Positions 25,443 to 37,665 of a stretch of DNA of 64,000 bases are shown one piece after another. The notes under the pieces are model-generated. The model saw nothing but the letters and a program-made list of their open reading frames with translations. It had not been told where the DNA came from and ran no database searches. Origin of the DNA: Cephalopachus bancanus. Taxonomy: Eukaryota; Chordata; Mammalia; Primates; Tarsiidae. The translations under genes were made by a program, and so were the position numbers. Position 1 is the stretch's first letter. Each line of letters begins with the position of its first letter. The DNA is taken from contig JAPVLO010000570.1 of the NCBI GenBank assembly GCA_027257055.1, forward strand, positions 1,626,001 through 1,690,000, in the 5' to 3' direction.

Positions 25443-26603
25443 GTATCCAAAAGTATTATCTTCAGGGAACCCTACATAACATCCCCTAGTTCCCTTTCAT
25501 GGGTTGAAAAATATGTACAGAGACCATCTTCTTAGAGACACAGACATTGGTGCCATTTTCCTGCTTTTTCACATGGCTCTTGTTAAACAGCCTTTTAGCG
25601 AATACTCTTCAGCTTAGCATTCTACTATCTGTAAGCTCTCAGTGTCAACAACAAACTGGAAGGTCGATTGGAAGTGGGCTGGGAAGTTACTATGCTCACT
25701 CCACAATTATTTATAAAAATATTAAAATAAAACAAAAAACTAAACATTAATTCTTGGGAAAGCCTACTGTAAAAATCTCCCCATGCAAGTAAGAGCTCAT
25801 TTAAACCGCTCCTTTCCTTCCTTCCTGTGTTTAAATTAGATCTCTATGCATGACTGAATATTATCCCTAACTCCATGGTGAGAGAATATTAATTTTTCAA
25901 GGCAGTCTTTGGTATACAATCTTATCAAAGGCTTTTTGAAAATCTAAATGTTCACTGGCTCCCCCCTTGTTTACATCTTATTTACCCCTCTCAAAGGTGG
26001 CTGAGGTATAATTACCTCACAAAATAATGTTCTTTCCTCCTGTGGGTTATATGTTCAAGAATTTCACCCTTTAGCTATTTATTATAAAATTGACAGTCAT
26101 GGCCAAAAGAACAGTTAGCCTTACTGCTCTCTGATTTCTTGAAACTATGCTACCTCTACACCTTCTCAACCCCCCCAAATCAACTCGTTTCCTTGAATTG
26201 CCCTCTCCCAAACTGAACCCCTGTTCAAGACTGTTAAATTTTAAACTGAGATGGTTCACATACAAAAGTAGCCCAGGTCTCTGTGATCCAAAATACTGTC
26301 ACTTTTTTCCTTGGTTGGCATGTGCCAACTTAAATAGTGCAATAAAACAAAGGATGCTCAGGTGTGTTAGGCAAATCCTAGGAAAAGTCTTGCAAGCTCA
26401 AGGTTAATTGTACTAGCCAGGAACTTAAGGTAGGGTTTCCAGCCATGAGTCACCTAGGGTCCTCTACTTAGGCAAATACTGCTCAAATCAACCAAATAGC
26501 CACCTATTGAGAGTCCTGCACTATATTAGCTTCACAGCAGATACAAAAGTATAAGTCATGGAGTTATTTATGAGACAAAAGACATATGCATAACAATTAT
26601 ATG
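25443..26603. other. Intron 8 sequence, possible CR1/L3 remnant
   Basis: 25915-25990 (CTTATCAAAGGCTTTTTGAA, TTTACATCTTATTTACCCCT) resembles the 3' part of old CR1-like LINEs. The rest is unique. Confidence 0.4.
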
Positions 26604-26619
26604 AAAATTAAAGACTAAA

Positions 26620-26910
26620 GCTGGGCTCCGTGGCTCAGCCTGTAATCCCACGCCTTTGGGAGGCTGAGGTGAGTAGATTGCCTGAACCCACGGGTTCGAG
26701 ACCCGCCTGGGCAGGCGAGGCCTCATCTCTACAATAAATCAAAAAATCAGCCGGGCATGGTAGTGCATTCCTGTAACTCCGGCTACTCGGAAGGCTGAGG
26801 CGAAGGATCGCTGGAGCCCAGCAGGTCGAGGCTGCGGTGGCTGGGAGCGGCCACTGCACTCCAGTCTGGACGACCAAGTGAGACTCCAACTCAAAAAAAA
26901 AAAAAAAAAA
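26620..26910 (+). mobile_element. Young strepsirrhine Alu
   Basis: Complete dimer, 24-A tail. Perfect 16-bp target-site duplication AAAATTAAAGACTAAA at 26604-26619 and 26911-26926. Confidence 0.95.
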
Positions 26911-26926
26911 AAAATTAAAGACTAAA

Positions 26927-29900
26927 CTATATAGTAGAGCCTAAAAGTACAATAAGGGAGTTCACAAAAAACAGAAGCCATCAGGATTTAGAGGAGAAGA
27001 GGTTACAGAATTTCAGAACAAGAGGAAACCTTTAAAGCAGCTAGACCAATTCTGTTATAGACCACCAAGAGGCTAAACTACTTGCCTAAAAGAATACAGA
27101 TTCTAGTAACCAGAGGTAGTGGAAGAATATCTAATGACTGGCCCAAGTCAAGCCTTGAAGAGGAAAAGGATAGATTGTTGAGAGGAGGAGCAGATTTTAG
27201 AAAGCAGAAAAATATGAGAAAAGGCAGAAAGGTATGAATACGCATGGATGCCTAAATGAATGGATGTATAAGCCAGGGAATGACAGAAAGGAGTTGAAGG
27301 ATGAGTAACTATGAAATAGGGTTAAAAGGTAGGTAAGGGAATTTGGATTTGCCACTGGAAGTGACATAGTGACTTGATAAAGGAGGATAAAGGAGGATGA
27401 TACTGGAAGCAGAACAGCTAGTTGACACTTGTGAGAAGAAAAATACCACTGGAAAGCTAGTGGTTTTCTTAAAGGGTGCTCAATTTATACCAGACTTCCG
27501 AGGGAGTGGATGTATGGTATAAATTTACTACTAACTATGAGTTTGAAGCAATGAAGCATTTTAACATACCCATAACTTTTTAAATAAATAACTCGGTTTG
27601 GTGAAATATATCGTCCTCTTACATATACAAATAAAAATTGTTTATCTATAGCAAGGAATTGCCAACTGGCAGTACCTGGGATAAATTCAATCTGTAGATA
27701 CGTTTTGTTTGACCTCACAATTTAAAAAAAAAGGTACCTTCACATAAATAATCTAGATCCCTGGCTTAATTGAAAAACAGGAAAATCTGGATCTGGCAAC
27801 ACCAGGTATGCAATTGAGACCTGTGGTTGAAAGCAGCTGCTCTCTTTACAGGTCATCTGCTCTATGGTTCACTGTGGCCTCCACTGTTCCCTATTGTCTT
27901 CTCCCAACCCACTTCACTTTCTTTTTATGACCTGCCTGGCTCCTGTAGACATTTGAGATTATAACCTCTGTCTCAGCTGTTCACTAAGTTTTATTTCAAT
28001 ATTTTATGTATCTTGTCGTAAATGTGTTAGAAGATATTCAGGATGCTGTGCATTAAAATTTAAATTATAAATCTTCCGAAAGAAAACATCTGTTAAAGTC
28101 AGAAAAATGCAATTATTAATGGAGTTGTTAGAATTCTGGGAGTATCCATTCATTTAACTAGCTTTAGAAGACTAGCTTCAGAAAGGGAGAACGATTATTT
28201 GATGCTCTGAGGTGGTCAGAATTTATTTTTCTAAAATCTAGTAGGGTGCGTCCATTTCCAAATGACTATAACAAGTAATAAAGAAATTTAGGAAAGTCTG
28301 TGAATTCAGACTTAGTTCATCTTCTTTTTTAGATTAGGTACCCCATAAATATATACAACTGTTGCGTACTCATAATAATCAATTTTTTAAAAGAAGCAAA
28401 TTTCAGAAGGAAAAAAGGATGTAAAATACTATATATTTCCTCTGGGTGTTGGGGGAGGGCTATTTCAATGCACAACAAAAGATCAGGAAAGAGGCATGAA
28501 AAACAGGCAAGAGCAATTACTTCTCAATAGAGGGCGAGAGGGCTAAAAACAAAATTGGGGAGGATAAATGACTGAAGGGCACTTTGGCCTCATTTGTAAT
28601 ATTTCCATTTTTAATGGAGATAATATATTTGTTGTATAATTAAATAGAAAACAAAAAATCTACCTATGAAATAAGAGCCTGTAATAAATGAAAATTTAAA
28701 CCTTATTTTGAATTCCTCTTATTTAGAATGTTCATACATTTTAGACTTCAGGTATTCATCATTTAAGATACTAAGATTACTAAGATAATTTTCACACTTT
28801 TCAGAAGTTTTGGAGAGTTCTCAAATTAGCACAATGGAAATACAAATCTGAAAAGAAGTACTGGGCATTTAATTGAAATTAATATTTGGGTCCGACTAAA
28901 GACTAAGCGTAAAGACAATTTTCCTCACTTGTGAGCATGTTTTCTGTCAAAATTAGGGTTAACCAAAAAAAAAAAAAAAGAAAATGTCATTATCAAGTAT
29001 ACAAAATAAAATTGTACTGCATAGCAAATTTTAAAATGACAACTTGTTTTCTAACTTAAAGTCTTGGATTTTTTTCAAAAATAAATTCACTTTAATAGAC
29101 CCTGACAGACTATGATGCTTGATTGCACAAAGCTGTGGCTAAAACTCTTTTTTTAGTATAACCAATGATATGACAGGAGTAGTAGAGACCTACCATCCCC
29201 ATACATCTAACTGTAAAAAATACCAAGTTAAGCAGCAAGAAATTTCCCATTTGTCTCATTTTAATTACAGTTCAAAAGAACATGGGAATCCATGAAAATA
29301 GTTTCTGAGAAATATGAAGTACAAAGATACATTTCTCCTGCTCACATTTCAATTATTAAACTGCCACTTTAACTGCTTGTTTATAACAAGCTCAATGAAA
29401 AATCACAAAAGAAGCATAATATCCATACAATATATTACTCAGATAATTGTGTATATTTGGAGTGCAACATAACTCTTTGATGCTATTAACCTCAAACCAC
29501 ATTTAAACCAATATAACACTAATTAACTGAGTACTGCTTCCAACAATGAGTCCAATTTTACTAAAAGAGAGCATATCAACACTGTACTGGATTTCAACTT
29601 TGCCCTGGTGATATCAAATTATATTACAGATAAATTAAGAGTCGTGAGATTTTTGGCTGGTAGCCCCCATCCTACATAGTCTTTAAAAAAGCAATTTCAG
29701 TTCCTATCAAGGTAGGAATCAGCAGTTGTATTTTTTTTTTTAAATATAGCTGCAAAACAAAAGGATCCATTAATAGCTGAACTTTTGACAGCACTATTCA
29801 AGATGATTTATGAGTTTGTATATAATTTGATTATTCTATTAATTCTGCTGATTACTGCTTCAGCTAATAAAGTGAAGGTCACTTCCAAAATAATCTTCAT

Positions 29901-30779
29901 TACATTTCACAGAAAGTGACTGCCTCTAACTAGTTGTTTTCTTTAATTAAAAACTTATGTAGGTAACAAGAAAGAAGATAAGCTTCAGGGTTACCACATC
30001 TGTTGTTATAAGAGAAATATACTGTGTGAATACACTGTAATCAAGGCAAATCCAATAAAACAGAAAAGTGTCCCTTTATCCAATATCTTCATTTTCAAAA
30101 TAGAAGAGCTATTTTATGTTCATCTGTACTAATTTTAAAGTTACAAAAAAAAAAACCCCGAACTATATGAATGGTTTAGAATTTGAAAACATAAAGAAAA
30201 GAATCTTTGAAAATATTTTTCAAATTCATAAGTGTAAAATGTAAGGTCATGTTTTCACTTTTAAAATTATATATATGGGATGATGTATATGAAACAGTAG
30301 GTCTTTGCCTTAACTAGAGTTTTTCCAAAAGGTGTCAAGAGACTGTCTCTGCCCTTTAAGATAAATACTGGGCACAAGGCCCTGACATGTTGGAGGGAGA
30401 TCAGAGGAAAAACGGCAAGGGCTCACATTAATATATTATTCTCATTTAGTCTATTTTTACACCCAGAACATTTTGTGTCCTGGATTTAATGCTTCATTTT
30501 ATTATTTTTTTTAACGTTTTTTAAAGTTCTCCAGCCATTCAGCTGACAACCCTTTAGCTATCATCAAAGCTCTTCAATCACAAAACTACATCAAACTAGC
30601 AAAGCAAATTAAATATGATGCATATTCTCCCAAAGAAGTCAAAAGCAATCCTCAAGCTCAGGAAATCATAAATGAAAAGACAGAAAGTTTGAACATAAGA
30701 AATTCTGGAAGCAGAGTGATGCTGCATAGCAGCAGGTAGGGATGATTTGTATGCTCATCAATGGGCTCAGTTGGTATAG
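26927..30779. other. Long mostly unique stretch of intron 8
   Basis: 27000-27440 is purine-rich and like 6290-6860. The remainder, including A-runs at 28966 and 30146, shows no exon, RNA gene or named repeat. Confidence 0.5.
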
Positions 30780-31215
30780 TCAAACCCACTCCTGATGAAC
30801 TCCCTCTCTTTGTTCTGGTCACCTTTCTGCATATCAAAAGACTCCCTTAAAGCTCTGACACTCAAAGTTTCTGTGGCCTAGATAGAGAGATCCTCCCTCA
30901 AATCTTCTTCCCATCGTATTCTGGTATCATTACACACTCAAATAACACCCTCCTGAGTGGCCTCACCTAACCATCACCCCCTTTGAAAAAGAGCATCCCT
31001 CTGTAGTCCAGCCAATAGTCACTTGCTGTCCTATCACCCTATTTTCTTTTCTTTCCAGCACATTCACTCCTTTAAATTGTATTTGTCTACTGTCTCTGTG
31101 AACAGCCCTCAACATCCCCCACAACAAGACACTTTTTTTGTTGTTTTCAACACTGTATCCCTAACACCTACAAAAGAGTTAGGATAAATATGTTCATATG
31201 TATTTATTTCATGAA
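30780..31215. mobile_element. L2 fragment
   Basis: GCCTCACCTAACCATCACCC, ATTTGTCTACTGTCTCTGTG and CACTGTATCCCTAACACCTA follow the L2 3' region. Diverged. Confidence 0.55.
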
Positions 31216-31311
31216 TTCTAATTTTTATTCTGAATTTGCAAATCATAAATGAGAGCCTGAGTTTATAGTCAATTGCCCCTTTAACTTTTCATGTAATAAA
31301 ACACTAGTTTT

Positions 31312-31628
31312 GCCGGACTCGGTGGCTCAGCCTGTAATCCCGTGCCTTTGGGAGACTGAGGTGAGTGGATTGCCTGAGCCCGCGGGTTCGAGACCCGCCT
31401 GGGCAGGCGAGACCTCATCTCTACAATAAATCAAAAAATCAGCCGGGCGTGGTGGCATGCGCCTGTAATTCCGGCTACTCGGAAGGCTGAGGCGGAAGGA
31501 CCGCTGGAGCCCAGCAGGTTGAGGCTGCGGTTGCCGGGAGCGGCCACTGCACTCCAGTCTGGGTGACAGAGTGAAACTCCAACTCAAAAAAAAATAAAAA
31601 AATAAAAAATAAAATAAAATAAAATAAA
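31312..31628 (+). mobile_element. Young strepsirrhine Alu with (AAAAT)n tail
   Basis: Complete dimer; tail of AAAAT units. Target-site duplication ACTAGTTTT / GCTAGTTTT approximate. Confidence 0.92.
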
Positions 31629-32797
31629 ATGCTAGTTTTAGGTCTTTGGTAAAAAAAAAAAAAAAAAATTCCATAACCATCAACCTCACCTAACATGCCT
31701 TCAGTGTGTGTAGGTGTGTGTGCATGCATACACAGACAAAACTCATAGGGCTATCAAAGAATGTCAGAAAGTTGCAAACGTATTGGTGGTAACAGACACA
31801 ATAAACTATCCTACTCACTCTTACTAGGTCCCTTTGCAAGACAGATTGAGGGGTTCAATCTTCAGTCGGGGAAGAGATACATTTGCAAAGGTGACACATC
31901 AAAGAGTAGAAGAAAGTGAGGTCAAAACAAGTCTCCAAGGTCTAATTCCTTTGTGTATTTCTTTTACAGGTTTTTTTTTCCCCAGGAGCTTTGAACATAG
32001 AAAAGATTGATATCATGGAAATGTCTAGTGTCAAATTCAATAGTCATAACTGGTATTCTTTACTCTTTCAAAATGTAGCACATAAATATACAAATATCAA
32101 ACTATTTTGTATTCCAACATTTTAAGGAAAAATGCCTCAACTTTGATGGTTTGACCTCTGAAATCTACTATCTCATCCCCAGTCCTCATGGAAACTTTGT
32201 CACAAGAGATACTTTCCCATAAGTTAAATTCTTCAATATATGAACTCAAGTTTATTAGTCTTGTAACTCTGCTTTTCATTGGAAATTTAAGTTTTTATAG
32301 TTGCTTGTAGAAAAATTAGAGTTTCTTCCTTTGTCAATAAAACATAAATACTGAAGAGGCAAAATGTATTTGTGACACTAGAAGACACGGTAGGGAGAAA
32401 AAACTTCAGAATTTTCAAACTTAAACAACAACAAACTTTTTTACAAAATGATACTTACCATATTGCACAATCTGATGGAATTTTTTTAGCTTTAAAGCAT
32501 TAGAGTAGTATTGACACTATGCATAAATTAAGGCTGAATACTAAGTAAATAACAAAATGATCAAAGTAAAGATAATGAGTTCATGTGTCATTTTAAAAAC
32601 AAAATATAAAAATTCCGATAAAAACAATTATTGATTTAATTTTTATGTTCTTCATTTCTTTACTATCCAAATTCCTTATCATAAGCATGCACTATTTTTA
32701 TTAAAAAATATTTCAGGAAAAAATAAAAATAAAAAGTCAACTTGCTGCAAGGTATAACCAGAAATTGGGCAGTAGCAGTTAGGAAAGAAAGTAGCTA
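31629..32797. other. Unique intron 8 sequence
   Basis: Contains an A-run at 31651-31668 and a short TG/CA stretch at 31704-31735. Nothing else recognised. Confidence 0.5.
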
Positions 32798-33075
32798 AAG
32801 AGGCTAGGTGCAGTGGTGCACACCAATAATCCTAGCACTTTGGGAGGCCAAGGCAGGAAGATCAGTTGAGCCCAAGAGTCCCAAGACCAGTCTGAGAAAC
32901 ACAGAGAGACCTTGTTTCTACAACTAAAAATAAAAAGCTGGGCGGAGGTAGGGGAATCATTTGAGCCCAAAAGTTTGAGGCTGCAACGAGCCTAAGGAGT
33001 TTGAGACTGTAGCACTGCATTCCAGCCTGGGCCACAGAATGAGACCCCGATTCAAATAAAATAAATAAAATAAAA
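32798..33075 (+). mobile_element. Old AluJ-like Alu
   Basis: Diverged dimer with a shortened middle (GGCTAGGTGCAGTGGTGCAC; AGCTGGGCGGAGGTAGGGGA) and an (AAAT)n tail. Confidence 0.85.
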
Positions 33076-33404
33076 TAATTTGTAAAAAAAAATAGCAAAA
33101 GAATAAACAGAATAGTATGTTTACCTAATATATGCATTGCCCAAAATACATCAATTCAATTTGCTTTATGGAACTAAAAATATATAAAAATCCAGAACCG
33201 CAAAGAGCTATAGTTCATATAACTTAGATAAATTTTTTTCTTCCCAAGACATGTAAAATTACATTTTCCTTTTTTCTTAAAAACAAAAGTAAATATACAT
33301 AATGGCTGTTAACCAGTCAACTTTCATCTAACAAAATGAATAAAAGCCATCACTCCTAGATGTCATACAGATATATTACAACTTTCATGCTTAGTTTAAT
33401 AATA
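33076..33404. other. Unique intron 8 sequence
   Basis: No feature recognised. Confidence 0.45.
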
Positions 33405-33605
33405 TAGTGGTCTCAACCTTGACGTTCTGACAGACAGTGTTGTGCCTCAAGGCCACAGGGGCAAAATGAAGTCTGAGTGGGACCTACTATGCAGGGCGTA
33501 CAGTCTCTCTTATCTATGCCAAAGCCTCTATATCCCTGGTAATAAATCAAACATGAAAATGCATTCATCATGTATGTTGAAATAGAAAGGGGTTGAGAAC
33601 TACTG
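33405..33605. mobile_element. hAT-type miniature transposon
   Basis: Terminal inverted repeats TAGTGGTCTCAACCTT and the complement of GGGGTTGAGAACTACT bound about 200 bp of non-coding DNA, as in MER/Charlie-derived elements. Family not named. Confidence 0.7.
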
Positions 33606-34012
33606 TTTATTTAAGTAGCAAATTCTTAGCAAAACACGAGGGCACCCTGCCACAGAGAAAACCCCAAAGTTGTCCAAGTACTTTACACTATACTTTTGTG
33701 CTTTGCTGACTTCAGTGTACTCTTTTTGCTAGCTTGATTTCTGATAGAAAAGTAAAACCTTTTCTTCATGCCATTTCAACTTATAAACAATATTTCCCAA
33801 ACTGTTATTATGGAATTATACACACATTAAGTTTGCAAATTTGTTTTGTATCACTTGTGAAAATATATTTACTTATGGAAAAATGTTGGTCATAGTTCCT
33901 TTGATATCTTCCAGGAGGAACAAATTGCAGAAAAAGTCAAATTTAATCTGCAAGGTTGACAGATTAACATCTCCTAATCTCCCTATATAAGGGTACTTTA
34001 AAAGCCTTTCTG
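33606..34012. other. Unique intron 8 sequence
   Basis: No feature recognised. Confidence 0.45.
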
Positions 34013-34308
34013 GCTGGGTGCGTTGGCTCACGCCTGTAATTCCAGCACTTCAGGAGGTGGAGGCGAAATGACTGCCTGAGTTCAGGGGTTTGAGACCAGC
34101 TTGGGCAACTTGGTATGATCTTGTCTCTACAGTAAATTAAAAAAAAAATGAGCCAGGTGTGACAGCACATGCCTATGGTTCCAGCTACCTGGAAGGCTGA
34201 GGCAAAAGGATCGCCTGAGCCCAGCAGGTGGAGGCTGCAGTGGCTGTGAGCATGCCATTGCACTGCAGCCTGGGCAACAGAATGAGACCCCAACTCAAAG
34301 AAAACACA
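34013..34308 (+). mobile_element. Alu, intermediate age
   Basis: Complete dimer with GGCTGGGTGCGTTGGCTCAC and GACCAGCTTGGGCAACTTGG. It lacks the GGTTCGAGACCCGCC box of the young group but shares the AAATTAAAAAAAAAATGAGCC linker style. Confidence 0.9.
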
Positions 34309-34480
34309 AAACTTTTCTGAATGCAATAATTAGACTAATTTTATTGGCATACTTCTATGACTAAAACTATCTCCAAAGAATGGTTAAATTAAATAGCAGA
34401 AACTTTCGGTTTGTTCAATTGACTATGAATATCAATAAGCATCAGTGTGTTTATTGAGGCCTTAAAAATGTCACTTCCTA

Positions 34481-34759
34481 GCCGGGCTTGGTGGCTCAGC
34501 CTGTAATCCCGCGCCTTTGGGAGGCTGAGGTGAGTGGATTGCCTGAGCCCGCGGGTTCGAGACCCGCCTGGGCAGCGAGACCTCATCTCTACAATAAATC
34601 AAAAAATCAGCCGGGCGTGGTAGCGCATGCCTGTAATTCCGGCTACTTGGAAGGCTGAGGTGGAGGGATCGCCGAGCCCAGCAGGGCGAGGCTGCGGTGG
34701 CCGGGACCGGCCACTGCACTCCAGTCTGGGCAACAGAGTGAGACTCCAACTCAAAAAAA
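34481..34759 (+). mobile_element. Young strepsirrhine Alu
   Basis: Complete dimer. Perfect 17-bp target-site duplication AAAAATGTCACTTCCTA at 34464-34480 and 34760-34776. Confidence 0.95.
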
Positions 34760-34776
34760 AAAAATGTCACTTCCTA

Positions 34777-35247
34777 AGTTTGCACATCTGAAGAAAATTA
34801 TTTTCTACCCCAGTAATTATTCAGAAGTAAAGCATTATTTCTTTTCTCATGTAAGTTTTGATATTATTAAATCTCTATTATAAAACAGAAACTGTACTGG
34901 ACATAAGTAGTACAGTCTCATTATGGGCAGAATATTTAAGATAAAATGTAAAAACAAATAACCAAATGCTTCTGATTCACACTTGATTTACCTGTATAAT
35001 ACAGGCACTGCCTTAGTCTGCTGGTCTTAAAGAGCCCATTTCAAGTATTAAAACGCTCATGTCCTAGATAGAAATTATATAGTGGTTTTTATTTATATCT
35101 CTGGACAACAAATAAATTAATGCTCTTTCTCATCTGTATCTGCTTGTGAAAGAAGTACATCATAGCACACACTACCAGACCATCACAATGCAGGGAAAAG
35201 TGTGAGGTCTCACTATGCGCACTCACAGCAAGAAAGTTAATTTAGGG
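34777..35247. other. Unique intron 8 sequence
   Basis: No feature recognised. Confidence 0.45.
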
Positions 35248-35253
35248 AGGGAC

Positions 35254-36312
35254 TTTGGGGGGGCCAGCCCCCCAAAAGAGATTTAGGCGGTCCCTTGAAA
35301 GGTGTGATGGCGTCGGCGTTTCTATAAGGATAGATATTAAAAGAAAGAAAGAAGGAGGGATAGATATAAGGAGAAAGAAAGAAAGTGGACATCTGTTCAA
35401 CAGATTGACCAGAAGTCGTTTATTGGGGGTTTACAGCTTGTATTTATCCCAAATTTTACACAGGCAGCCTTACAAGTCTTCCACGTGAACACAAGCCAGG
35501 TGCAGGAGGGGTGCCCCACCCACCCACCAGGTGTTTCCTCGGGCATAAGGAAGAACAATCTCAATTAAATCACAAGACATTTACATGAACATAGAACCAG
35601 GTGGATGAGGGGGTGTCTTCCACCCACCAGGTATTTCCCCAAGCATGAGGAATGAGGATCCCAAAACTATTTCACTGTTCCTCATGCTTGGTTAATATTT
35701 CTCAAAAGCAGTACAACAATTCTAATATCATAATATTCTAATAATCAATAAGTTTTAAAACCTATGCATACGCAACACCTAATAAACCAACCTAAATCCC
35801 AATTCCTCTCTATTTTACGCTAATTCTACCTACACTATAGAAACTCTTAATTATAGCCCAAACCCAAATTTCCCAAGGAATGTGGCCCAGCCCAAAGCTT
35901 GTGATGGGCCATTTCTAGTAGCTCTAGATATTTATCTGTATTATTAAGGTTGAAACAGAACTTTTTTATGTATATACTAATTCTACAAATATACTATTAA
36001 ATCTTTAAAGAAGCTTGTACCGTATTAAAGGCTCCCAAATGTGACCTGAGTTTGAATTATGTTAAGTTTAAAGCCGAAACCACAGTCTATGAGAAACGGG
36101 AACAACGGACTCCTAAAGTAAGCTATGCCTGTTGTACTCTCAGAACTTCATGCTTAGATCATCAAAGTCCCTGCTAGTGGAACGTGCCAAAACAGCAAAG
36201 AAGGGAAGAGGCAATGGGCCTTCAGCTCCTGAACTCGTCCTAGCGGTCTCAGGGTCCGCAGCCTGCCTGGATCCCTAACGCTCAGGCAGGCCTCCATGGC
36301 CGGCTCCCAACA
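35254..36312 (-). mobile_element. Solo LTR, ERV2 (betaretrovirus-like) class
   Basis: Read on the minus strand the element begins TGTTGGGAGCCGG at 36312, as do IAP/ERVK-type LTRs, and has AATAAA (complement at 35419-35424) about 165 bp before its other end. A 6-bp direct repeat, AGGGAC, flanks it (35248-35253 and 36313-36318), the size made by betaretroviral integrases. The 3' edge reads AAA rather than the expected CA, so that border is uncertain. The upstream part holds two imperfect copies of an ACCAGGT..CCACCCACCAGGT block (35497-35560, 35606-35645) and a 14-bp perfect inverted repeat (35639-35652 and 35678-35691). No internal viral genes are present, which fits LTR-LTR recombination. Confidence 0.75.
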
Positions 36313-36515
36313 AGGGACAAGTAGGTGCCACACTAGATTTGAGACAGTAGCAGCTCTAATCTTGGTATATTTACCTGTCACAGGACCACAACAGCCTGAC
36401 AGTTAAGTGTTGATTATGAAACATTATGGAAGGTGTAAACACTCCACTCAGAAATTTGGCTCTCAATTTATTAGGCATTTGAGATCACTCTACTATATCT
36501 AATAATCTAAATTCA

Positions 36516-36708
36516 AAGCCAGATGCAGTGACATACACCCAGGGTCCCAGTTACTTGGAAGGCTGAGGCAGGGAGATTGAGGCAGTGTGAGTCCAGGAGT
36601 CTGAGGCTGCAATAAGCCATGATCACTCCTGAGAATAGTCACTGCACTTCAGCGTAAGCAGCATAGTGAGACCTTGTCTTAAGAAAAATGTAAATTACAA
36701 AAAAAAAG
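36516..36708 (+). mobile_element. Alu-related short element (5' truncated or right-monomer type)
   Basis: AGCCAGATGCAGTGACATAC joined to a right-arm body (TACTTGGAAGGCTGAGGCAG) and an A tail. Perfect 12-bp target-site duplication AATCTAAATTCA at 36504-36515 and 36709-36720 shows that the short form is the inserted form. Confidence 0.85.
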
Positions 36709-36764
36709 AATCTAAATTCATATATTCACAATTTAGCACAGTTAGGAAATTATCCCATTTTAAA

Positions 36765-36857
36765 TTAATAATGGCTAATATAGTGCTTATCACGTGTCAG
36801 GTATTGCTCTATGAGTTTTGCAAATATTAATTTCCTTAATGCTCATAACAACCCTAA
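36765..36857 (+). mobile_element. MIR fragment
   Basis: TAGTGCTTATCACGTGTCAG and TTAATGCTCATAACAACCCT are MIR; cut off by the L1 that follows. Confidence 0.75.
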
Positions 36858-37155
36858 CACAATGGAATATTATGCAGCCATAACGAAGGACAAACATATG
36901 CATTTCACAGCAACTTGGATGGATTTAGCATCTATCATACTCAGTGATCTATCACAGAAACAAAGAACATAGTACCATATAGTCTCACTCATAAACGGAA
37001 CTTGAACAATTATCATAATACTATAAGAAAGGGATTGGCAGTAGTGAGAAATTGCCAGGGAAGGAGGGGTACACCTCATCAACAAGGGTACCTGCATAAT
37101 GAACATTTGTATAACTATCCCTGAATTGTATCCCACATCTTTAAAATAAAAAAAT
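36858..37155 (+). mobile_element. L1 3' end, strepsirrhine type
   Basis: ACAATGGAATATTATGCAGC through CATAATACTATAAGAAAGGG to CCCACATCTTTAAAATAAAA. 5' truncated, non-coding. Confidence 0.9.
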
Positions 37156-37385
37156 AGGCCATTGCTTTACTAGACTCTAGTTTGGCCGTGTGCTCTTTGA
37201 GCCATGGTTAGGCAATGTTTTCCTAAGCCTTGGGCCCCCTTCCCTACCTTGAGGAGGTGAATCTCCTCTCTTCTAACTTCTTTGTAATTCTTTGCATCTT
37301 TCACGCAGCAACAGATCGCACACCAGACATCCCACCCCAGCGGGTCTGACCTAACATTCTGGATGGCCCACTAGGATTGTGACCT
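37156..37385 (+). repeat. Unnamed repeat, copy 1
   Basis: Starts AGGCCATTGCTTTACTAGAC directly after the L1 tail and has GTGTGCTCTTTGAGCC, TGAGGAGGTGAATCTCCTC and CATCTTTCACGC. A second copy with the same start lies at 38602. The TTTGCATCTTTCACGC end suggests the R-U5 part of an LTR. Confidence 0.6.
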
Positions 37386-37489
37386 AACAATGATGATCCA
37401 CTTATGCTTAATGGATAATAATATATTTTTCCTTCCTTATGATTTTCCTAATAACATTTTTTCTCTTTTTCTCTAGCTAATTTTATTTT

Positions 37490-37665
37490 AAAAGTAGAGC
37501 ATATAATACATATAACATACAAAATATGTGTTAACTATCTGTTCATATTATCAGCAAGTTTTCCAGTCAACAGTAGGCTACTAGTAGTTAAGTTATTGGG
37601 AAGTCAAAACCTATACACAAATCTTCTCCTGAGTGGGGCATAAGTGCCCCTTCCAAGTATCTGGG
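37490..37665. mobile_element. Tigger-type DNA transposon fragment
   Basis: TTCATATTATCAGCAAGTTT, CCAGTCAACAGTAGGCTACT and GAGTGGGGCATAAGTGCCCC resemble a widespread Tigger-derived repeat; incomplete. Confidence 0.5.

Noticed and set aside
35255..35488. 77-residue frame at the LTR edge
   Set aside because: Falls in the LTR with a purine-rich simple stretch; no known protein signature.
36301..36318. CGGCTCCCAACAAGGGAC read as a lysine-tRNA primer-binding site on the plus strand
   Set aside because: On the minus strand the same bases are the TGTTGGGAGCCG start of an LTR with a matching AGGGAC duplication, and no plus-strand LTR or gag follows.
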